10,628 nucleotides of DNA from JBKPDV01 sp046728075. GTDB taxonomy: Bacteria; Acidobacteriota; Thermoanaerobaculia; UBA5066; Gp7-AA6. Shown here one piece after another: positions 1 through 6,601 of this stretch (position 1 is the first letter of the stretch; each line of letters opens with the position of its first letter). A model generated the notes under the pieces. It was not told the DNA's origin, made no database searches, and saw only the letters and a program-made list of their open reading frames with translations. Location: contig JBKPDV010000237.1 of the NCBI GenBank assembly GCA_046728075.1, positions 1 to 10,628 on the forward strand, written 5' to 3'. The translations under genes and the position numbers were made by a program.

Positions 1-422
1 ACAGGATCTCCGTCGAGATCTCGGGAAAGAAGGCCTTTGACGCCCGGGACGTGAAGGTCAGTGTCGAGCGCAAGGACAGCACCGCCTCGGTGCGTGTCTC
101 CGGCGGGCCGCGCAACGACCTGATCATTACGATCCGGATCCCGTCGAACACCGACCTCTACGCTCGCATCCCCTTCGGCGAGGTTCATGTGGAGAACATC
201 ACCGGCAACCAGGACGTCGAGCTCCACGCCGGCGAGTTGACGGTCGCCGTGCGCGACTCGGCGGCTTACTCGCATGTCGATGCCTCCGTTTTCAGCGGCG
301 AAGTGGATGCCGCCCCTTTCGGCGAGTCGCACGGCGGTCTCTTCCGCTCGTTCCGGAGGGAAGGGAGCGGCCGATACCGTCTGCATGCCCACGTCGGTGC
401 CGGCCAGCTCACGTTGCAATAG
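1..422 (+). CDS. DUF4097-like beta-repeat protein, 3' part only
   Basis: The reading frame is open from base 3 and ends at TAG 420-422; the true start lies upstream of the window. A GTG at 51 is in frame, but the residues before it (ISVEISGKKAFDARDV) read as real protein, so it is probably internal. The visible 139 residues are rich in short alternating beta strands (IITIRIP, LYARIPFGEVHVENI, VELHAGELTVAV) and end in GRYRLHAHVGAGQLTLQ. This pattern of repeated strands fits the DUF4097/adhesin-like beta-helix proteins that are common and uncharacterised in soil bacteria. No catalytic motif is visible. Location cannot be judged because the N-terminus is missing. The next gene starts 119 bp downstream, so co-transcription is uncertain. 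The family call is by pattern recognition only. Confidence 0.7.
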   Translation, partial: RISVEISGKKAFDARDVKVSVERKDSTASVRVSGGPRNDLIITIRIPSNTDLYARIPFGEVHVENITGNQDVELHAGELTVAVRDSAAYSHVDASVFSGEVDAAPFGESHGGLFRSFRREGSGRYRLHAHVGAGQLTLQ

Positions 423-541
423 AGATCCGACCAACCCGACGAAGTGCTTTTCTTCCACCGCGCCCGCCGGGACCGCAAAGCCTTCACGTAACCGGACGCC
501 GCTCCTTGGGCGATTCCGAGAAGAGGCGACAGGAGGTAACC

Positions 542-1021
542 ATGTATCGAACTCTCGTGTCCGTGATCGCGTTTCTGATCGTTGCGGCGGCGCCGGCTTT
601 GGGTCAGACGAAGACCGGCGGAGCGGTGAGAGAGTACAAGAACCCTCCCGGCCTGAGTCCTCCGCGGGGATACAGCCACACAGTCTCGGTGACGGGCGGA
701 CGGACGGTCTACGTCGCCGGGCAGGTGGCCTACAACCCGCAGGGAGAAGTCGTCGGCAAAGGCGATCTCCGGGCCCAGGCGCGGCAGGCCTTCGAGAATC
801 TCCGAATCGCGCTTGCTGGCGCCGGAGGCTCATTCAAGGACCTCGTGAAGATCAACACTTACGTCGTGGGCTACAAGCCGGACCAGCTCCCGATCCTGCG
901 GGAAGTGCGAGCGGAGATGTTGAAGGACCTGACGCCGCCCGCGAGCACGCTCGTGGGCGTTCAAGGACTCGTGAACCCGGATCTCTTGATCGAGATCGAG
1001 GCAATCGCCGTGATTGATTGA
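542..1021 (+). CDS. Exported RidA/YjgF/UK114-family protein, atypical active site
   Basis: The protein has 159 residues from ATG 542. This start is chosen because AGGAGGT (531-537) sits 4 bases before it and a hydrophobic signal peptide follows at once (residues 1-22, YRTLVSVIAFLIVAAAPALGQ). An in-frame start at 506 lacks both. The rest is one RidA domain: TVYVAGQVAYNPQGEVVG (residues 56-73), the QARQAFENLRIALAGAG helix (79-95), the KINTYV strand (103-108) and the C-terminal IEIEAIAV (150-157). Classical RidA proteins are trimeric enamine/imine deaminases that hydrolyse reactive 2-aminoacrylate in the cytoplasm, using an arginine near the C-terminus (Arg105 in E. coli). Here the matching stretch reads PPASTLVGV (132-140), with serine 135 where the arginine is expected. 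Deaminase activity of the classical kind is therefore doubtful. The signal peptide also places it outside the cytoplasm, unlike RidA itself. The fold assignment is firm; the function is open. Confidence 0.9.
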   Translation: MYRTLVSVIAFLIVAAAPALGQTKTGGAVREYKNPPGLSPPRGYSHTVSVTGGRTVYVAGQVAYNPQGEVVGKGDLRAQARQAFENLRIALAGAGGSFKDLVKINTYVVGYKPDQLPILREVRAEMLKDLTPPASTLVGVQGLVNPDLLIEIEAIAVID

Positions 1022-1052
1022 ATCTCCACCCCTGGAGCGTGGCCGGTAGGTT

Positions 1053-1487
1053 CTAACCCCCCGGTCGGATCACAGATTTCGCCAGGCCGTCGAGGACCGC
1101 GGACAGCGCGGCCACCGTGTCTGTCTGGTCCATGACCTGATGGAGTGCGGCAAGGTAATTCGGGTCCTGGTAGGTCACCCAGACATCGCCGCGCTCGTCC
1201 TGCCAGACGAGAACCTTCAAGGGAAGATCGATCCCGATCGTTTGACGGCTTTGCATCAGAGGCGTCCCGGCTTTCGGATTCCCGAAGATCAACAGCTGCG
1301 TGAATCGAAGCGGCAATTCGGCCGCCGCGGCGCCGCCCGAGTGATCGATCCGGGCAAAGATTGTGATCCCATTCTCACGGATCGCCTTTTCCAATCGCTC
1401 CATCGTCTCGGCGGGCGAAAAGGCGCTCTTTTTCGTGATCCGTCCGTCCGATTGCATGAAGGGCCTCGTCAGGAACTGATTTTGCAT
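1053..1487 (-). CDS. DUF302-domain protein
   Basis: This is a single-domain protein of up to 144 residues on the minus strand. The DUF302 hallmarks are in order: SPAETMERLEKAIRENGITIFARIDH (residues 24-49), LLIFGNPKAGTPLMQ (66-80) and the LPLKVLVWQDERGDVWVTYQDP stretch (87-108). The family is widespread in bacteria, small and soluble, and has no established biochemical role. No signal peptide or membrane segment is seen. Two starts are possible. ATG at 1487 is the longest. ATG at 1457 (MQSDGRITKK) has GAGG six bases upstream on its own strand and may be the true start, giving 134 residues. The gene converges on the RidA-like gene with only 31 bp between stops, and diverges from the cytochrome gene, so the 1488-1543 gap should hold promoters for both directions. 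Confidence 0.88.
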   Translation of the reverse strand: MQNQFLTRPFMQSDGRITKKSAFSPAETMERLEKAIRENGITIFARIDHSGGAAAAELPLRFTQLLIFGNPKAGTPLMQSRQTIGIDLPLKVLVWQDERGDVWVTYQDPNYLAALHQVMDQTDTVAALSAVLDGLAKSVIRPGG

Positions 1488-1488
1488 C

Positions 1489-1507
1489 GCTCACGCTGTC
1501 AGCGAGC
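1489..1507. promoter_or_regulatory. Imperfect inverted repeat in the divergent intergenic region
   Basis: GCTCACGCT-GTC-AGCGAGC pairs over seven bases with a two-base bulge, between the start of the minus-strand DUF302 gene and the cytochrome gene. Its position would suit an operator acting on both directions, but it is short and no -10/-35 boxes are clear around it. Confidence 0.2.
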
Positions 1508-1543
1508 AGTCGAGACCGCTTCAGACGAGTCGAGGAGAGGAAT

Positions 1544-2188
1544 ATGCTTGCAGACAAATCCATGCTGCGACCGATCGCTGCCCTTCTGATCGCTTGTGGT
1601 GCCTGGTCGTTGTCGATGTTCGCCGGGCCCGCGGGAAACGATGCGTCGCAGGAAGCGAAGGCCGGCGCGTCGAAGCGAGCGGAGGGTCTCGCCTCCTGGC
1701 AACAGATCTACTCGGTGCTGACGCATCCTCGCTGCATCAACTGCCACACGGCGACGAGCTACCCCCAGCAGGGGGATGATCGGCACCGGCATTTCGCCAA
1801 CGTGGTTCGCGGCCCGGCGGGCAATGGCGTCTCAGCGCTGCAATGCGCGACCTGCCACCAGGAGGCCAACGCGGACAGCACCGGGGTCCCCGGCGCCCAT
1901 GGCTGGCACCTCGCGCCCCTGTCGATGAAATGGCAGGACCGCAACGACAAGATCTTGCCGAGCGCCGAGGTCTGCCGAGCGGTCACGGATCGAGCGAAAA
2001 ACAACAACCTGGACGGCGCGGGACTCCTGAAGCACCACACGGAAGAGCCCCTCGTGCTCTGGGCCTTCCAGCCCAGCCGCCAGATCGACGGCACCCTGCG
2101 GACGTTGCCGCCGATGACGCACGACGAATTCGTCTCGGCCACGCGCAAGTGGGTCGAGGCGGGTATGCCCTGCCCGCAAAACCCCTGA
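1544..2188 (+). CDS. Di-heme c-type cytochrome, electron-transfer partner of the molybdenum hydroxylase
   Basis: The protein has 214 residues. The start at ATG 1544 is supported by GAGGAGAGG (1532-1540) just upstream; a second in-frame ATG at 1562 is less well placed. Residues 7-29 form a hydrophobic Sec-type signal (MLRPIAALLIACGAWSLSMFAG). Two heme c attachment motifs follow: CINCH (residues 64-68) and CATCH (101-105), so two covalent hemes in the periplasm are expected. H119, H122 and M128 are candidate axial ligands near the second heme. The body (WQQIYSVLTHPRCINCH, then QQGDDRHRHF) matches my memory of proteins labelled as an isoquinoline 1-oxidoreductase cytochrome subunit. Its stop is 15 bp before the iron-sulfur subunit gene, which in turn is 12 bp before the molybdopterin subunit, so the three are very likely one operon. 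Inferred role: accept electrons from the hydroxylase and pass them to the respiratory chain. Confidence 0.9.
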   Translation: MLADKSMLRPIAALLIACGAWSLSMFAGPAGNDASQEAKAGASKRAEGLASWQQIYSVLTHPRCINCHTATSYPQQGDDRHRHFANVVRGPAGNGVSALQCATCHQEANADSTGVPGAHGWHLAPLSMKWQDRNDKILPSAEVCRAVTDRAKNNNLDGAGLLKHHTEEPLVLWAFQPSRQIDGTLRTLPPMTHDEFVSATRKWVEAGMPCPQNP

Positions 2189-2203
2189 CCCGGGAGGCAC
2201 ATC

Positions 2204-2668
2204 ATGGAAACCTACAAGCTCACCGTGAACGGTCAACCCAGGGAGGTGACCGTGGATCCCGGTACTCCCCTGCTCTGGGTGCTGCGGGAAGAGCTGAAGA
2301 TGACAGGAACGAAATATGGCTGCGGCATCGCCGCCTGCGGCGCCTGCACCGTGCACCTGGGCGGTGTGGCGACGCGTTCCTGTGTCGTACCGGTTTCTCT
2401 CGTTCGAGGCCGTCCCGTCGTCACGATCGAGGCCATGGCGGAAGACCCGGTTGGCCGCGTCGTGCAGGACGCCTGGGTCTCGCAGGATGTCGTGCAGTGC
2501 GGATACTGCCAGAGCGGTCAGATCATGAGCGCGGTTGCGCTGCTGAAGGCGACGCGGAAGCCGACGGACGCGAACATCGAGGAATCTATGGGCGGGAATC
2601 TCTGCCGCTGCGCCACCTATGTCCGCATTCGCGAGGCGATCAAGGCGGCCTCACAAGAGCTGAAGTAA
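2204..2668 (+). CDS. [2Fe-2S] subunit of a xanthine dehydrogenase-family molybdenum hydroxylase (IorA-like)
   Basis: This is a 154-residue two-domain iron-sulfur protein. The N-terminal plant-ferredoxin-type domain carries the first cluster, with C40, C45, C48 (in CGIAACGACTVH) and C60. The C-terminal four-helix domain carries the second, with C99 and C102 (CGYCQSGQIM) and C134 and C136 (NLCRCATY). All eight ligands are present and the length matches isoquinoline 1-oxidoreductase alpha subunits and related small subunits (about 150-160 residues). It relays electrons from the molybdenum cofactor of the large subunit outward, here most likely to the heme protein encoded just upstream. No FAD-binding subunit is encoded, which fits the IorAB type rather than the three-subunit xanthine dehydrogenase type. 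There is no signal peptide, so it would be exported as a passenger of the Tat-targeted large subunit. GGGAGG (2192-2197) precedes ATG 2204. Confidence 0.96.
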   Translation: METYKLTVNGQPREVTVDPGTPLLWVLREELKMTGTKYGCGIAACGACTVHLGGVATRSCVVPVSLVRGRPVVTIEAMAEDPVGRVVQDAWVSQDVVQCGYCQSGQIMSAVALLKATRKPTDANIEESMGGNLCRCATYVRIREAIKAASQELK

Positions 2669-2674
2669 AGGAGG
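2667..2674 (+). promoter_or_regulatory. Ribosome binding site for a TTG start, overlapping the upstream stop codon
   Basis: AAAGGAGG overlaps the TAA (2666-2668) of the iron-sulfur subunit gene and lies six bases before TTG 2681. It decides the start of the large subunit, because no ATG or GTG nearby keeps both this spacing and the twin-arginine signal. The overlap suggests translational coupling of the two subunits. Confidence 0.8.
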
Positions 2675-2680
2675 CGGCGC

Positions 2681-4888
2681 TTGCGACTTGCACCAAAGAC
2701 CGACAACGGACTGGACCTGAATCGGCGAAGCTTCCTGCGCGTTTCCGCTGCCGCCGCCGGAGGGCTGTTGGTGTCGCTCTACGTCGATCTGCCGGCGCTC
2801 GCGCAGGAGGGAAATCCAGCGGCGCCGTCGAAGCCCTATCCTTCTTATCCGCCCGACGCGTTTGTTCACATCCGGCCTGACGGCAAGATCGTGATTACGG
2901 TCAACCGGCTGGAGTTCGGTCAGGGAGTTCACACTTCCCTGCCCATGATCCTGGCCGATGAGATGGACGCCGACTGGTCCCAGGTCGTCGCCGAGCTCGC
3001 GCCGGCTGCCGATGTCTACAAGGATCCGGTTTTCGGCATTCAGATGGTCGGCGGCTCCGGTTCGATCGCGCATTCATTTCGGCAGTACCGAGAATTGGGC
3101 GGAAGAACGCGGGCAATGCTCGTGGCCGCGGCGGCGGAAAAGTGGAAAGTCGCGCCCGGCGAGTGCCGCACCGAGGCCAGCGTCGTTCATGGCCCGGGCG
3201 GAAAATCAGCGACCTATGCCGAGCTGGCGGATGCGGCAGCCAAACAGCCGGTTCCCGCCGCGGTCCAGCTCAAGGATCCATCGAAATTCCGCCTGATCGG
3301 GCAGAAGGTCCGGCGGCTCGACAGCCGCCCCAAATGCGACGGCTCGCTCAAGTTCGGTCTGGACCTGGATCTTCCCGGCATGAAGACGGCCGTCGTCGCG
3401 CATCCGCCCGTATTTGGGGGGCGCGTCAAGAGCCTGGACGACAAGGACGCCCGTGGCGTCGAAGGCGTTCGCGAGGTCTTCGAGATTCCCCTCGTCAAGG
3501 GCTCGGGCGTGGCAGTTGTGGCGGACAAATTCTGGACGGCCAAGCAGGCCCGCGACCGCCTCAAGATCGACTGGGATCTCTCTGCCGTGGAACACGCGGA
3601 CACCGCGCAGTTGAGAACGAAGTACAAGGAGCTGGCCCGCACTTCCGGCAATGTTGCCGTGAATCGCGGCGACCCGAAGGCCATGGATGCGATCGCGGCG
3701 GCGAACCGCTTGGTCGTGGAATACGAGTTTCCCTATCTCGCTCACACTCCCATGGAGCCCTTGAACACGACCATTCGGTTCGATGGTGATCGAGCGGAAA
3801 CGTGGGCCGGTTCCCAGTTTCAGACCGTGGACCAGATGGCCATCGCCGAAGTCCTCGGTCTCAAGCCGGAGCAGGTCACCTTTCACACCGAGATGGCCGG
3901 CGGCGGCTTTGGCCGGCGCGCCGTAATCGATTCCCACGTGCAGCGTGAGGCAGCGGCGATCGCGAAGCGTCTTCGCGGCACGCCGGTCAAGCTGGTCTGG
4001 ACCCGGGAGGACGATGTCCAGGGCGGCTACTACCGCCCGATGCACGTTCATCGAGTCGAGATTGGCATTGGTCGGGACGGTATGCCCGCGGCGTGGCGGC
4101 ACGTGATTGTCGGCCAGTCGATCGTTTCGGGTACACCCTTTGCCTCGATGCTCGTGAAGAACGGTGTGGATCAAACCGCCGTGGAAGGCGTCACAGACAC
4201 TCACTACAACCTTCCGAACTTTCACGTCTCTGCCCACCATCCGACGGTCAACGTGCCGGTTCTGTGGTGGCGCTCCGTCGGGCACACGCACAGCGGGTTC
4301 GTCATGGAGACCCTGATCGATGAGCTGGCCACGCGCGCGAAGGCCGATCCCATCGTCTATCGCCGCAAGCTTCTCAAAGCCGACGCCGGAAAACTGCGCC
4401 GGGCTCTCGACCTGATGGACCAGAAGAGCGCTCCCTGGCGGACAAAGTTGCCGCAAGGGCATGCCGTCGGCATCGCCTGTCACGAATCATTCGAAACGGG
4501 CGTCGCGTGCGCCGTGGACGTCTCGATCGAGAACAAGCGCCCGAAAATCCACCGCGTGACGATCGCGCTCGATTCGGGCATTGCCGTGAATCCCCTCACC
4601 ATCGAGAGCCAGTTCCAGGCAGGAGTGGGGTTCGGCCTGACGCAGCTCATGGCGAACGGAGCCATTACGCTCAAGAACGGCCGGGTGGAACAACGCAACT
4701 TCGACGGCTACACGCCGCCCTATATCGTCGATGCGCCGGTGGCTGTCGACGTGCACATCGTGCCGAGCACCGAGGCGCCGACCGGCTGCGGCGAGCCTCC
4801 GGTCCCGGTGATCTCACCGGCGGTCGTCAACGCCCTGGCCAGGCTGACCGGAAAGCGGCATCGCACCTTACCGCTCGAGAGTATCTAA
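2681..4888 (+). CDS. Molybdopterin-binding large subunit of a periplasmic molybdenum hydroxylase (IorB-like)
   Basis: The protein has 735 residues from a TTG start. A twin-arginine signal lies at residues 14-35 (NRRSFLR, then a hydrophobic run, ending near ALAQ 39-42), so the folded enzyme with cofactor should go to the periplasm by Tat. The aldehyde oxidase/xanthine dehydrogenase molybdopterin-binding fold follows. EFGQGVHTSLPMILADEMDADW is near residues 78-99 and GGGFGRR is at 407-413. WWRSVGHTHSGFVMETLIDELA lies around residues 530-550. The catalytic glutamate is in GCGEPP (E705) close to the C-terminus. Length is close to isoquinoline 1-oxidoreductase beta subunits. The general reaction is hydroxylation of an aldehyde or N-heteroaromatic carbon using water. 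The true substrate cannot be read from sequence, and many IorB-like proteins have none assigned. Coupled to the [2Fe-2S] subunit and the di-heme cytochrome upstream. No maturation (XdhC-like or CTP:molybdopterin transferase) gene is present in the window. Confidence 0.95.
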   Translation: MRLAPKTDNGLDLNRRSFLRVSAAAAGGLLVSLYVDLPALAQEGNPAAPSKPYPSYPPDAFVHIRPDGKIVITVNRLEFGQGVHTSLPMILADEMDADWSQVVAELAPAADVYKDPVFGIQMVGGSGSIAHSFRQYRELGGRTRAMLVAAAAEKWKVAPGECRTEASVVHGPGGKSATYAELADAAAKQPVPAAVQLKDPSKFRLIGQKVRRLDSRPKCDGSLKFGLDLDLPGMKTAVVAHPPVFGGRVKSLDDKDARGVEGVREVFEIPLVKGSGVAVVADKFWTAKQARDRLKIDWDLSAVEHADTAQLRTKYKELARTSGNVAVNRGDPKAMDAIAAANRLVVEYEFPYLAHTPMEPLNTTIRFDGDRAETWAGSQFQTVDQMAIAEVLGLKPEQVTFHTEMAGGGFGRRAVIDSHVQREAAAIAKRLRGTPVKLVWTREDDVQGGYYRPMHVHRVEIGIGRDGMPAAWRHVIVGQSIVSGTPFASMLVKNGVDQTAVEGVTDTHYNLPNFHVSAHHPTVNVPVLWWRSVGHTHSGFVMETLIDELATRAKADPIVYRRKLLKADAGKLRRALDLMDQKSAPWRTKLPQGHAVGIACHESFETGVACAVDVSIENKRPKIHRVTIALDSGIAVNPLTIESQFQAGVGFGLTQLMANGAITLKNGRVEQRNFDGYTPPYIVDAPVAVDVHIVPSTEAPTGCGEPPVPVISPAVVNALARLTGKRHRTLPLESI

Positions 4889-4908
4889 GCAACCGTCGAT
4901 TCGCCCAG

Positions 4909-5502
4909 ATGACCAAACGATGCTCGTGGGTGGGCAGCGATCCCCTGATGCTCCGTTATCACGATCGTGAATGGGGTGTGCCGGTCCATGATGACCGCAA
5001 ACACTTCGAGTTCCTGATTCTCGAAGGGGCGCAGGCCGGGCTCAGCTGGTCGACTGTCCTCCGAAAACGAGAGGGTTACCGCCGGGCTTTCAGCCGGTTC
5101 GATCCTGAGAAAGTGGCGCGATATACCGGGAAGCAGATTCAGAAGCTCTTACGGGACCCGGCGATCATTCGAAACCGGATGAAAATCGAATCCGCCGTGC
5201 GCAACGCGCAGGCGCTTCTCGCAATTCAGGAAGAGCTTGGAAGTTTCGACGCCTATTGCTGGCAGTTCGTCGATGGGCGGCCCAGGCTGAATCGGCGGAA
5301 GGTGATGCGGGAGATTCCGGCGACCTCCCGCGAATCCGACGCATTCAGCAAGGATCTCAAGGGCCGGGGGTTCCGCTTCGTCGGTTCCACCATCATCTAC
5401 GCGCACATGCAGGCGGTCGGCATGGTGAACGACCACCTCGTCGACTGTTTCCGATATCGAGAGATCCGGCGGCTCGAGTCTTCGCGCGGTATCAGGGCCT
5501 GA
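4909..5502 (+). CDS. tag: DNA-3-methyladenine glycosylase I
   Basis: The protein has 197 residues (E. coli Tag has 187). It is a cytoplasmic base-excision repair enzyme that removes 3-methyladenine from alkylated DNA. The family is recognisable end to end: RCSWVGSDPLMLRYHDREWG (4-23), FEFLILEGAQAGLSWSTVL (33-51), GFRFVGSTIIYAHMQAVG (154-171) and VNDHLVDC (173-180). The four zinc ligands of the Tag zinc snap are conserved (C5, H18, H176, C180), as is the active-site glutamate (E39) within LEGAQAGLSW. The start is ATG 4909, 20 bp after the molybdenum subunit stop. No strong Shine-Dalgarno is visible before it. The upstream open frame is only a shadow inside the molybdenum gene, and the family N-terminus begins exactly here. 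It may be read through from the upstream operon, but no functional link is evident. Confidence 0.96.
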   Translation: MTKRCSWVGSDPLMLRYHDREWGVPVHDDRKHFEFLILEGAQAGLSWSTVLRKREGYRRAFSRFDPEKVARYTGKQIQKLLRDPAIIRNRMKIESAVRNAQALLAIQEELGSFDAYCWQFVDGRPRLNRRKVMREIPATSRESDAFSKDLKGRGFRFVGSTIIYAHMQAVGMVNDHLVDCFRYREIRRLESSRGIRA

Positions 5503-5570
5503 CGCCAAAACATCGATCAATACCAACGTCCAATGGATCTGACTTCCTTTCTCATACATAAGTCGGTCTG

Positions 5571-5601
5571 AGGAGGCGCGAGCGTGATTGTGATTTCGCC
5601 C
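5571..5601 (+). other. Orphan ribosome binding site with GTG and six codons
   Basis: AGGAGG (5571-5576) is followed after seven bases by GTG 5584, then ATTGTGATTTCGCCC and TGA (5599-5601). This looks like a preserved translation start whose gene is lost. It sits directly before the Usp remnant, so it may be the original start of that gene, with the middle deleted. This is an inference; the six encoded residues (VIVISP) are too few to test. Confidence 0.35.
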
Positions 5602-5747
5602 TGAACGCATCGCGGAGCGGGGTGTCGACCTGATCGTGATGGGGACGCATGGGCGCAGAGGGAGCCGCGCGTCTCTTCCTGGGCAGCATCGCTTCGCGAG
5701 TGATCGCAACGGCTTCCTGCCGGGTGATGACGGTCCGAAGCGGATAG
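5600..5747 (+). pseudogene. UspA universal stress protein remnant, C-terminal part only, frameshifted
   Basis: Frame 2 from 5600 to 5662 reads ERIAERGVDLIVMGTHGRRG. One extra base later, frame 3 from 5664 continues AARLFLGSIASRVIATAS and then CRVMTVRSG, stopping at TAG 5745-5747. Joined, these give the ATP-binding C-terminal half-motif of the Usp family (typically G-V-D-L-I-V-M-G-T-H-G-R-x-G, about ten residues, G-S-x-A-x-x-V and a C-P-V-x-x-V-R end). Each frame alone loses the pattern at the same point, so a one-base insertion near 5663 is the simplest reading. The first 90 or so residues of a normal 140-160 residue Usp, including the N-terminal strand, are not found between tag and this point. 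The gene is therefore broken twice, by truncation and frameshift. It may once have accompanied the stress gene osmC just downstream. Confidence 0.8.
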
Positions 5748-5795
5748 CGGGATGTTCCGCCGGTGCGGGCAGATTGATCGGAAGGGAGAGAACAG

Positions 5796-6221
5796 ATGAA
5801 ACGGAAGGCCTCCGCGCGGTGGCTGGGGGATCTGAAGTCCGGAAAGGGCGCCATCTCGACGGAAAGCGGGGTCCTCGAGGACACGCCCTACTCGTTCACG
5901 ACACGATTCGAAAGCGGTAAGGGAACTAACCCGGAGGAGCTCGTCGCGGCGGCGCACGCGGGCTGCTTCACCATGGCCCTCTCGGCCGAGCTTGGCAAGG
6001 CAAACCTCGTTGCCGAGAGCATGCGCACGACGGCAGCGGTCACGCTCGACCGGGTGGATGTGGGCTGGACCATCACGGAGTCCCATCTGGAAGTGGTTGC
6101 GAAGATCCCCGGCGCCTCTCCTGAGGTATTCCGCAAAGCCGCAGAAGCGGCGGAGACCGGCTGCCCGATTTCAAGGCTCTTCAACACGAAGATCACGATG
6201 GACGCGAAGCTGGAGCCCTAG
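5796..6221 (+). CDS. OsmC-family peroxidase-like protein
   Basis: The protein has 141 residues, the usual length for OsmC. Both redox cysteines are present: C57 in TNPEELVAAAHAGCFTMALS (44-63) and C123 in TGCPISRLFN (121-130). The conserved glutamate in the NPEEL segment is also present. OsmC proteins reduce organic hydroperoxides as intertwined cytoplasmic dimers, using the N-terminal cysteine for attack and the second for resolution. The GTRFE-like segment (TTRFESGKGTNPEEL) and the AETGCPIS ending fit OsmC better than Ohr. GAAGGGAG (5781-5788) stands before ATG 5796. It is followed after 11 bp by the NTF2-like gene, so the two are probably co-transcribed. No leader regulator (OhrR-type) is present in the window. 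Confidence 0.95.
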   Translation: MKRKASARWLGDLKSGKGAISTESGVLEDTPYSFTTRFESGKGTNPEELVAAAHAGCFTMALSAELGKANLVAESMRTTAAVTLDRVDVGWTITESHLEVVAKIPGASPEVFRKAAEAAETGCPISRLFNTKITMDAKLEP

Positions 6222-6232
6222 CGGAAGCCCGT

Positions 6233-6562
6233 ATGTCTGTCGATCTTCCGACGCCGATCGCGATCTTTATCGCCGCCGAGAACCGGGGAGATACGGAAAC
6301 CTTGGCCGGGTGCTTTACCGAACACGCCGTCGTGCGAGACGAAGGCCAGACGATCGAAGGCTTGGGCGCCATCAAGAAATGGATGGCGGAGACCAGGCGG
6401 AAATACCAGCACACGATCGAGCCGCTCGCATCCGCTCCAGAAGACGACAAGACGATCGTCACCAACCGGCTCACCGGGAACTTCCCCGGCAGCCCCATCG
6501 AGCTCCGGTTCATCTTCCGGCTCGAGGCCAACAAGATCACTTCTCTGGAGATCCGATCATGA
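6233..6562 (+). CDS. NTF2-like (SnoaL-type) small protein
   Basis: The protein has 109 residues with the alpha+beta cone layout of the NTF2-like superfamily. A helix comes first (PIAIFIAAENRGDTETLAGCF, residues 7-27), then TEHAVVRDEGQTIEGLGAIKKWMAETRRKY with the typical D/E-G...G-x-x-A-I-x-x-W signature (28-59). Later strands include TIVTNRLTGNFPGSPIELRFIFRLEANKITSLEI. Members range from ketosteroid-isomerase-like enzymes to proteins with only a binding role; nothing here fixes a substrate. There is no signal peptide. GGAAG lies between the OsmC stop and ATG 6233. The stop codon overlaps an ATG at 6559, but only a 16-codon ORF follows, ending across the start of the next gene. Confidence 0.85.
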   Translation: MSVDLPTPIAIFIAAENRGDTETLAGCFTEHAVVRDEGQTIEGLGAIKKWMAETRRKYQHTIEPLASAPEDDKTIVTNRLTGNFPGSPIELRFIFRLEANKITSLEIRS

Positions 6563-6601
6563 ACATCGCTCTCGACGAGAGCGGCCGAAGGGTTGCCCGT
6601 C

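Noticed and set aside
423..541. 119-bp gap between the DUF4097-like and RidA-like genes, checked for a terminator, small RNA or small ORF
   Set aside because: Apart from the ribosome binding site of the RidA-like gene I see no hairpin with a T-run and no coding signal.
1024..1037. CTCCA-CCCC-TGGAG hairpin between the convergent RidA-like and DUF302 genes
   Set aside because: It has only five base pairs and no T-tract on either strand; it is too weak to call a terminator.
3206..4483. Long open frame (425 codons) on the minus strand inside the molybdopterin subunit gene
   Set aside because: It mirrors the codon structure of the plus-strand gene, whose family motifs are unambiguous; the minus-strand product is rich in Arg, Gly and His with no domain.
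4507..4908. N-terminal extension of the Tag protein by 134 codons
   Set aside because: The extension is a shadow of the molybdenum subunit gene in another frame; the conserved family N-terminus begins at ATG 4909.
5533..5560. Locally AT-richer stretch with TACATA as a possible -10 box before the Usp remnant
   Set aside because: No acceptable -35 hexamer at the right distance; composition alone is not enough.
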